Shown here one piece after another: positions 56,201-64,000 of a stretch of DNA of 64,000 nucleotides. The notes under the pieces are model-generated. The model did no database searches. It was not told the origin of the DNA and was given only the letters and a program-made list of their open reading frames with translations. The stretch is from Pestalotiopsis fici W106-1 (lineage: Eukaryota; Ascomycota; Sordariomycetes; Amphisphaeriales; Sporocadaceae). The translations under genes were made by a program, and so were the position numbers. Every line of letters starts with the position of its first letter. Positions within the stretch are counted from its first letter, which is position 1. Location of the stretch: contig NW_006917099.1 of NCBI RefSeq assembly GCF_000516985.1, positions 1,442,685 to 1,506,684 of the forward strand. The letters run 5' to 3'.

Positions 56201-59200
56201 CTATTTTAAGCTTATAAAGCCTTATAAATTCGCGTAATTTATTATTATTTTTATTTAATAATTTACCTTTTATAAATAATAACGCTAATATTTAAATAAT
56301 TTTACGATCGCTATTATTTCTTTATTTAAAATATTATAATTTAATTCGGCCTTAGCCTTTAGTTTTTTTAACTAAAAAGCAATAAAATATTATACGCTAA
56401 TATTATTTAATTATAAAATAATCCCCGAAAAGGCAAAATCCGACGTATCGGTTTCTAAGCGAATCGGTCGCGCTAAATTAAAATAATATAATAGCGGCGC
56501 CGTTTAAAAAATAAGCTTAAAGCTCTCGAAAATAGCCTTTATTATATTATTAAGCTTAATTTATCCCGGTTTCCTTCCGTTTTTTATCCTTTTTAGCAAA
56601 TTATTTAAAAATCTCGTAATACGCGAATATTTTTTTTATAAACCGTCGGTAAAAATTATAAAATCCGAAAAATACCTAAATATTATAATAGCTTTAAAGG
56701 CGCGGCTACGTTAAAATAATAGCAATACGTACGGGATTTATAAAAATTCCCTTTATAAATATAATAAATTTAAAGAATTTTATACGATTTTAATAAAATA
56801 TATATTTAGAAAATTTAGCGTAAAGCTTTATTTACCGCAATTTTTTTAATATGGCCCGGAAATCCTTAATATAGTTTTTTTTAATTTTCGAAAAAATCAA
56901 AATATTATTAAAATACGCGATATATACGGTATTTAATAAACCGCGCAATAATTTATAAATATAATTTTAAAAAATAGCCGGAATATTAATTAGGCTAAAA
57001 GGTATTATTATATATTCGTAATAGCCGTAACGCGTGCGAAACGCCGTTTTTTATTTATTTCCTTTTTTAATTTTTACGCGATAATAAGCGTTTTTAATAT
57101 TAATTTTAAAAAAAATTTCGCGCTTATTACTCGGTCGAATATTTTTATAATTAAAGGTAATAAATATTAATTTTTAATAATTACCTAATTTAATTCCTTA
57201 TAATCGATATAAAATCGCAAAAAGCCATTTTTTTTTTAGTATAAATAAAATTAGGGCATTAGCTAGGCTAATAGATTTTCGGATCCGTTTTAGCTTAAAA
57301 TTTTTTATAAAATATTTTTATAACGCTTATAATTCGTTTTAGGCTAAAAGGTAAATAAGCCTATATAATAGCGTTTCGCCGGGTAAAAAGTTAATTATAT
57401 AATTCGTTTTTTAATTAAAAAAAAGGTTTTTATTTTATCGGGGTTAAATACGTTTAAATAAAATAATAGCTCTAAAAAAACTTTATTATTTCGTTATTTA
57501 TTATTTTAGCTAAACGGGTTTTATTTTAAAAGCGCTATAATAATAAAAATTTAAGCTGTTTTTTTAAGTTTTCGAATAAATTCTTTAAATATTAAAAAAT
57601 ATGCTTCGTTAATAACGATCCTATAAAACTAGCGGTTCGTTTTTAGGTTAAAAATAATTTTATATTTTTTTAATATAAATTAAAATAATAAAATAAAACT
57701 ACCCTCGGGTTTTAAATTTCGGTCGATAGCAATATAATATCGTATAAATTTACGTATAATACGTCGATAATTAATAGCTTATATTTATATTTTATATATT
57801 CCGTAAATCGGGTATATTAAATTACTTACCGTTTTTAATACCGGTGCCTTATTTTCGATTCGCTTTAATCCTGCTTATTTTGCGAAAATACGGTTAATAT
57901 AATTTATTTTTATATAAATATTTATATCGGCGAACGTTATTATATTTTAATTTTTTAAAATAATAATAAAAATATAAAAACGGGTTATTATTAAAAAAGG
58001 CTTTAATATTCGGGGATTATCGTTAAAGCTTAAGCTTTTTTTTAACTTTATCTTTTAAATAATCCGCTGCTTTTTTGCCCGTTATTCTTTATTATTTCGA
58101 TTCGCGGCGTAAAATACTTATTTAATAAATAAATATTATTTCCGTAAATATAATAAATAAATATATATTTTTTAAAATTAATAGGGTTTTTCGTTAAGCC
58201 TTCGTTTTTAAATTTTAAATCTAGGCTTCGAATATAATTAAAACGGTTTTATTTATTCGAACCATTATAAAAGCCCCCGTAATTACCCTTTAATAAATAA
58301 CCGCCTTACCGTTATTGCTTATTTCCTCGGTAGCTAGCGGGTTAATCGTTATCGCGCTTTTTTTTTTTAGCGATTTTAATTTATAAATTTTAATAATTTT
58401 AAGCTTATATTATTATATTAATTCGCTGCTAAAGCTTTATTTTAGCGTAAACGTTAAAATATATTTAAAAATTTTCGGCTAGCTTCGATTAAAACGCGTA
58501 AGCTTAAATTTTTTCGCTTTATCGGGGAAATTAGCTTTCGAAACTATTAAAATAAATATCGAAATCGCAAAAAAATTAATTCGATCGTTAAGATGTTTTT
58601 TTGTATATAGCTATAATTTTATAAATTTAATTTTTTGCGTTCCGTAAAATAAAAAACGTTTATTTAAAAAATTTCGGAAAATTATAATAAAATTTATTAC
58701 GTAATTTTTCCGTTTTAACGGTATTTATATAGCGATATTAAAAAAATTTATAATTTCCGTTTATTTTATTAAAGGCATAAAAGACTTTTTATCGGTTTTT
58801 ATAGAATTTTTTCGGGGCCTTTATATAGGCTAAATCGAGGTTATTAAGCTAATTTTTTCGTTATCGAAAATTTTAAAAAGTTTTAAAAATCGGGATATTA
58901 ATAGTTTTAAAATCCCTTTTATTATTTAAGGAAAACGGGAAAAAGTTACCTTATTATCGGTAATTACCGTAGCTTTTACTATCGCCGCAATTAAACCTTT
59001 TTATTTTATTAAGGCCTAAAATATAAAAAAATTTTTCCTATTATTTCTTTAAGCGTTATAATCGCTTAAAGCGCTCGATAATTTTCGAAATCTAATCGAT
59101 TTAATCCGAGATTATTAAATCTAATGCTAAAAGTTTTAGTTTTAAGGCCCCCTAATTAAAAACAGGATTTTTACCTAATTATAGCGTAACCGTTGCGCTT

Positions 59201-59274
59201 TTTTCGTGCGTTACGCTTGATTTCGTTATTAAAAATATTTTTTATTAAATAATATATAAAAAAAAAATTAGAAT

Positions 59275-59458
59275 TATAACGGTTTATTAATAGAACGTTA
59301 GGTAATAATTAGTATATTATATATTGTTATATAAATTAATTTTTGCAAAAGCAAGAATCTAATGCAATTATACTGCGCTAATTATATCCAGCTATAGCGT
59401 TAGCGCTATAATAGCGGTACGGCACCGCTGCGCAATGCCTATATGGGAGGTTGTTATA
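59275..59458 (-). repeat. 5' LTR of the Gypsy element
   Basis: 184 bp partner of 47429-47612. It keeps slightly more G/C (for example GCCTATATGGGAGG against the AT version in the left copy), so the two copies were mutated unequally. Confidence 0.9.
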
Positions 59459-59463
59459 ATAAG

Positions 59464-62400
59464 TTATTAAGGATTTATTAAAAAAAAATAAAAGGAAATA
59501 TAATAAATATTAATATATATTAGGAATATGCTAAATAAAAATACGGAATAAAAGCGAATTCGCGGAAAACGATTAAAATATTTAATATAATAATAAAATA
59601 AATAAAAAATAATTACGTATTAGATTATTAATCGATTAAATTTTTTATAAGCATATGTTTATTATATATATTTTATTTGCTTTTTTTACTTAAATAATAT
59701 TCCGAATTAATTATATTATATTTATTTACCTATATTAATACTAAAGTTTTTATTTATATTTATCTTATACCTAATATTTACTAATATTATATTATATATA
59801 TTTTTTAAATATTTTTTGCTTTTAATATTTTATTCGCCTTTTTATTCGTTCCCTTTATTATTTTTTTTTTAAATTATAAATAATAGCAAAAGCATTAAAG
59901 TCGATTATATATTTAGCATATTTAATATTAGCTTAGCATTATCGATAAACTGCTTAACCTAATTGCGTATTAGCTAAGATAAAAGGTTTTAATTTAAATA
60001 TTAGGATTTAATTTAGTAAATATTAAATTTAAATTACGTTTAGCGTATATTTAGTATTTATTAATTATATTTTTAGGATTTTATTTGCGAATAAAGTGTA
60101 ATTATTTTAGTAAATTTACGTTTTAAGGTTATTATCGATAAATTTTAAAACTATTACGCCGTTCCGGATTATCCTTATACCTTATTTATTAGTATTTGCT
60201 ATTTTATTTATAGTAATAATTTTAGTTTATATTTAGAATCTCCGTTTTAGCAAATTATTAAAGCTTTTACGGAGATTAAAAATTAAATAAATCGAGAATA
60301 TTTTAAAATTATATTCGATTTATATTAATAATAATTTAAATTAGCTTTTATATTCGGAATAAATATTCGTTTAGCTAATATTCGAATATTAAGCTTAAAT
60401 TTTTAAGGTATATTATAAATATATTAAAATTATGCTAAATATTTTTAATTATATTTTAATAGTAATTTAAAGATTAACGGTACCTAGCATTTAGCTTTTA
60501 AATATAGTGGTTGCCGGGTTTATAGTTATATATATTAAAATATAATTAAAAATATGCCTAGCTATAATCGAGTCGATATTTAGTATATAGCCGACGGCTT
60601 TAAAAACTAAGGCCGTCGTCGGGCTGCTCGCATAATTTTAAATTTATTATTAAAATAAACCGTAAAATAAGTTTTATTTTTGTTTATTTTTATTATATTT
60701 TAAGAATATGCTAAAAATATTATAATTTTTATAATAGATTTATACGAGCTTTCGATTGTTATTTAAAAGGATTATATAAGCGGCCGGAATTAGGAGCCGT
60801 CGGATTAGGAATAAAATTATGCTTAAAATAACGATTTAAAATATTCCGTAAAAATAATATAAATATTTTACAAATATTTTATTAGCATATATTAACGGTA
60901 TTTTAAAAATATTTTTATCGGTTATATTCGCAATTATGCTTTAAAGCCTTAATATATAATTTAGCCGATTTTGCTATTAGTTATACGACTCGATATTAAT
61001 TATCTAAAAGATCTATATAATAACCTATTATAGCAATATACGAATATTTGCTTTTAAATGAGCAAAATAAACGAAATATAAATATATTGCGGTATATTTT
61101 AATATTCGTATTAGTTTATTTTAGGTATATACTAATAATACGCTTAAAATACGATTACGCTAAATTACCGGTTAAAATTCGACTTTAAACCTATTTAATT
61201 AAATTTAATATATATATCTTAAAAGAAATATAGCAATTACCGTTTTTTTTAATCGTTTTTTCCGGCGATTATTTTTATTACCCTTTTTTACCTAATAAAA
61301 TACTAGCCGAGCTATAAAAAAAAATCCGAAATATTATAAAAATTTTAAAATTTTTATATTTATTTTAAATATACCTAATATAGCTTTTATATATTTTAAT
61401 AATACGCTAATTTAATTTTAAAACGCTTATTTTTTTTTCCCTAAATATAATATTTCTTCTAAAAAAAAGGTCTAAAGGCAATATCTGCGTTTATAAAATT
61501 TTATAACGTCGAAAAAATAATATAGCTTATAATCCGAAAAAAACGCATTTTGTAATACTTAAATAATTGCTATTTTATAGGTAAATTTTTTTTAAGCGTA
61601 TACCGAAATTATATTAATTATATTATAGGTATACTCCGTAAATATGCTTTAAATCGGGTCCGTTTTAATAATTAGTAATAGATTCGATATATTATTTAAA
61701 TTAATAATCGGCCCGGTAAATTTTTAATAATTTATAAATTTAAATAGCAAATATAGCAAATTATAAAAACCCGGTTTTTGCAAATAAACGTTTTTTTTAA
61801 AATAATTTATAATTAAACCTAGGTATTTTCGATTATAAGCTAAAAAAAAAATATTTAACGTAAATTTTGCATATTTTTAAAAAAGATTTATAATATTTTA
61901 ATTTAAAAATTAGGATTTTTAACGTATATTTATATATTTTTTAAAAATTAAAGCAAAAAAATATTTTTTCGACTTTTTTAAAAAACGTTTTAAATTATTA
62001 AAAAATATTGCGATTCTTTTATTCGATAATAATATATATATTATTTTAAAATAGCGTTTATTATTATAAATATAAATTTAGCATAAGCTCGAAATATATT
62101 TAAATTATATATATATTTTAATATATATATTAATAATATAGCTTTAGGTAAATATTTATATATTTTTTATCCCGGATATTCGTAGGAAATATATTTTAAG
62201 TATATTTTTATTTTTTGCAAATTTTATATTAAGCGTAATTTTTAAAAAAAATACCGTAATTACGAAGCTAAACTATTTTTCGAAAACCTTTAAAAATATT
62301 CGGATATAAAAAATTTTATATCGATTATTAATAATATATGCCGGATTTATTTTCGATTTAAAACTTAATTTATATAAAAAAAAAATATTTTAAATTATAA

Positions 62401-64000
62401 TTAGCTTATGCAAAAAAATCTTAAAGGTTCCTAAAATATGCTAAAAGTATACCCGGAAAAATATTAATTTTAAGGAAATTAGCTATATAAAAAATAATTA
62501 TTTTATAAGCCGAAAGCTTATATTAATCGGAGCTATATAAAAATAAGCTTTTTTAATTTATATATATTTATTATATGCTAATTTTATTTTAAATTAAAGT
62601 TTTATAGCTAAAATAAATTGCTAAAGCAAATAAATAAACGGTAATTTAATATTCGATAAAGCGTTTAAATTTAATTAAATTAAATTCGGATTAATAACGG
62701 TATTTAGCGTTAGCAGCGTATATTATAAAAATAGGCTGTTCGACGATAAAAAAATAATAAATGGGTTTTTAATTTATATAATCTTTACGACGTTAAACGG
62801 GTAGATTTAAACGGGATATTAGCGCCGAATAATCGAAAAATAAATCCTATATTTTTTTAAAATAATTTATAAAATATATAAATATTTTTTCGGTATAATC
62901 CAAATATACGCTTTTTTTTTTTAATTACGCTAATACCTAATTATCGACGCTTTAAAAATAATAAAAACGATTTTTTTCGTAAAAAAAATTCGAAAGTTAA
63001 AAAAATAACGAAACCGATTTAAATTAAAATTGCGTAAACGGAAATTATAAAATAAAATTAAAAATATAAAAAATATATATTAAAAATATTTTAAATAAAT
63101 ATTATTTATTATTTTTAATAATATAATTTTTTATACGAAATAAAAATTATAAATTTAATTATAATAAAGGTATATATTAAAATTATATTAAATTTATCCT
63201 AATTTTTATTATTAATTCGCGGATATCCGCTAAATATATGCTTTATTTATACGGTTTTAATTATATTATTTTTAATTTAAACCTATTCCGTAATAAATAA
63301 ATAATATTAAATATATATTCGAATTACGCTTAATAATAATATATTTAAACTTTAGCAAAAATAGTAGTAAAGCGGGTAACGCCTAAAAATATAATAAAAA
63401 TATATTTAGAATAATTTGGAAATTTCGAATTTACGTTTAAACGAAAAAATAACGGGCTTTTTTTTTGCCGGTATTAAAGGTTTTAAGCTTAGCTAATTAT
63501 ATTATTAGTTTACGTTTAAAATATACTAAAACTATGCAAATTTACGGGTACGTTTTTTAATAAGAATTTCGTTATTATCGTAATTTAAAGGCGAACGCTA
63601 AAAATTTATTTAATATATACTTATAATATATAAATAAATATATTTATAAAACGCTTTTAGTTAGCCGGAATATAAAATTAAATTTAAAAATATTATAAAT
63701 ATATATTAATTATAGTAAAAATTTTATAAATTAAAAAGGAAATTATAAATTAATATTAATTTTTATAAACGCTATAACGGAAATATTATAAATCGAAATA
63801 AAGCCGAAGGTATATTCGGAGTATTCCGAGCTATGAAAAAAGAGTTTAATAATTTCGGAAATTCGGGAAAAAAGGAAAAAAAATCGAAATCGGATTCGGA
63901 ATTTAAAAATTTAAAAAAAAGGCTAAATTCGGAGGTAATTTTCGAATTTTAAATAAAAAAATTAGGAATAAAATTAAAAGTTTAAAATTTAGAAAAATAA
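59464..64000. repeat. RIP-degraded AT-rich repeat tract to the window end
   Basis: No gene or open frame of interest. CA and TG dinucleotides look depleted and TA enriched, as in RIP. A blurred word close to AATATGCTAAA recurs (for example 59525, 60705, 62436). A short imperfect inverted repeat GCCGACGGCTT...AAGGCCGTCGTCGG lies at about 60589-60624. I could not identify the original element type. The tract continues beyond the window and may be subtelomeric or pericentromeric. Confidence 0.6.

Larger units (their letters stand above)
47429..59458 (-). mobile_element. Ty3/Gypsy LTR retrotransposon, RIP-killed, interrupted by a Copia element
   Basis: Two LTRs of exactly 184 bp (47429-47612 and 59275-59458) bound the element. 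Their ends read TATAACGG...TTATTATA and TATAACGG...TTGTTATA, the RIP forms of TGTAACGG...TTGTTACA. The flanking target copies are ATAAA (47424-47428) and ATAAG (59459-59463). Removing the nested insertion leaves about 6.8 kb, a normal Gypsy size. On the minus strand, reverse transcriptase is readable at about 57050-56897 (R-T-R-Y-G-Y-Y-E-Y, I-P-F-S-L, then Y-F-N-N-I-L where Y-x-D-D is expected) and integrase at about 55500-55280 (I-I-D-K, A-P-K-G-I-I-S-D). A purine tract beside the left LTR fits the 3' end there. Stops are everywhere, so it cannot move by itself. Confidence 0.92.

Noticed and set aside
53253..59274. CRISPR array or phage-like module in the long gene-free tract
   Set aside because: No regularly spaced repeats; everything readable is LTR retrotransposon in a eukaryotic genome.

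Overview
The window reads as nuclear DNA of a filamentous ascomycete, probably a Sordariomycete; I cannot name the species. The evidence is short spliceosomal introns (mostly about 45-75 nt, GT-AG, CTAAC/CTAAT-like branch sites), two Zn(II)2Cys6 fungal regulators, a PTH11/rhodopsin-type membrane protein, a fungal GMC oxidoreductase, and two AT-rich tracts whose repeat copies differ only by C-to-T and G-to-A transitions, the signature of repeat-induced point mutation (RIP).

Gene-bearing part (1-46.9 kb). The left end holds housekeeping genes: the CCR4-NOT deadenylase CAF1, the complex I subunit NDUFB3/B12 and a coiled-coil protein. From 7.5 to 13.1 kb lies a small redox neighbourhood: a type II NADH-dehydrogenase-like flavoprotein, a Zn2Cys6 factor divergent from it, a zinc-free MDR reductase and a one-domain cupin. 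From 13.2 to 17 kb are two secreted enzymes, an M28 aminopeptidase and a GMC flavodehydrogenase like the flavin domain of cellobiose dehydrogenase. A RIP-degraded hAT transposon (about 17.8-20.2 kb) separates these from a secreted cysteine-containing protein, a seven-exon CorA-like membrane protein, an eleven-exon orphan gene and the essential ABC protein RLI1/ABCE1. A BTB protein follows at 32.1-33.3 kb.

From 34.5 to 46.5 kb there is a compact set of six genes: Zn2Cys6 regulator, MFS transporter, nitrilase, aldehyde dehydrogenase, rhodopsin-domain membrane protein and cytochrome P450. They lie as alternating convergent and divergent pairs. The content (regulator, transporter, hydrolase and oxidases for nitriles/aldehydes) suggests an accessory small-molecule pathway, although no backbone synthase is present.

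The last 17 kb (about 47.0-64.0 kb) is gene-free, strongly AT-rich, RIP-degraded repeat. Inside it I could resolve a complete nested pair: a Ty3/Gypsy element (47429-59458, minus strand, 184-bp LTRs, ATAAG-type target duplication) interrupted by a Copia element (47984-53247, minus strand, 233-bp LTRs, CTTAC-type target duplication). The remaining flanks are older repeat of unknown type. A perfect GC-rich hairpin (47000-47043) sits exactly at the border between gene DNA and the RIP tract.

Exon models were built by hand from splice signals and reading frame; all joins given keep an open frame. No homology search was possible, so family names rest on motif recognition.
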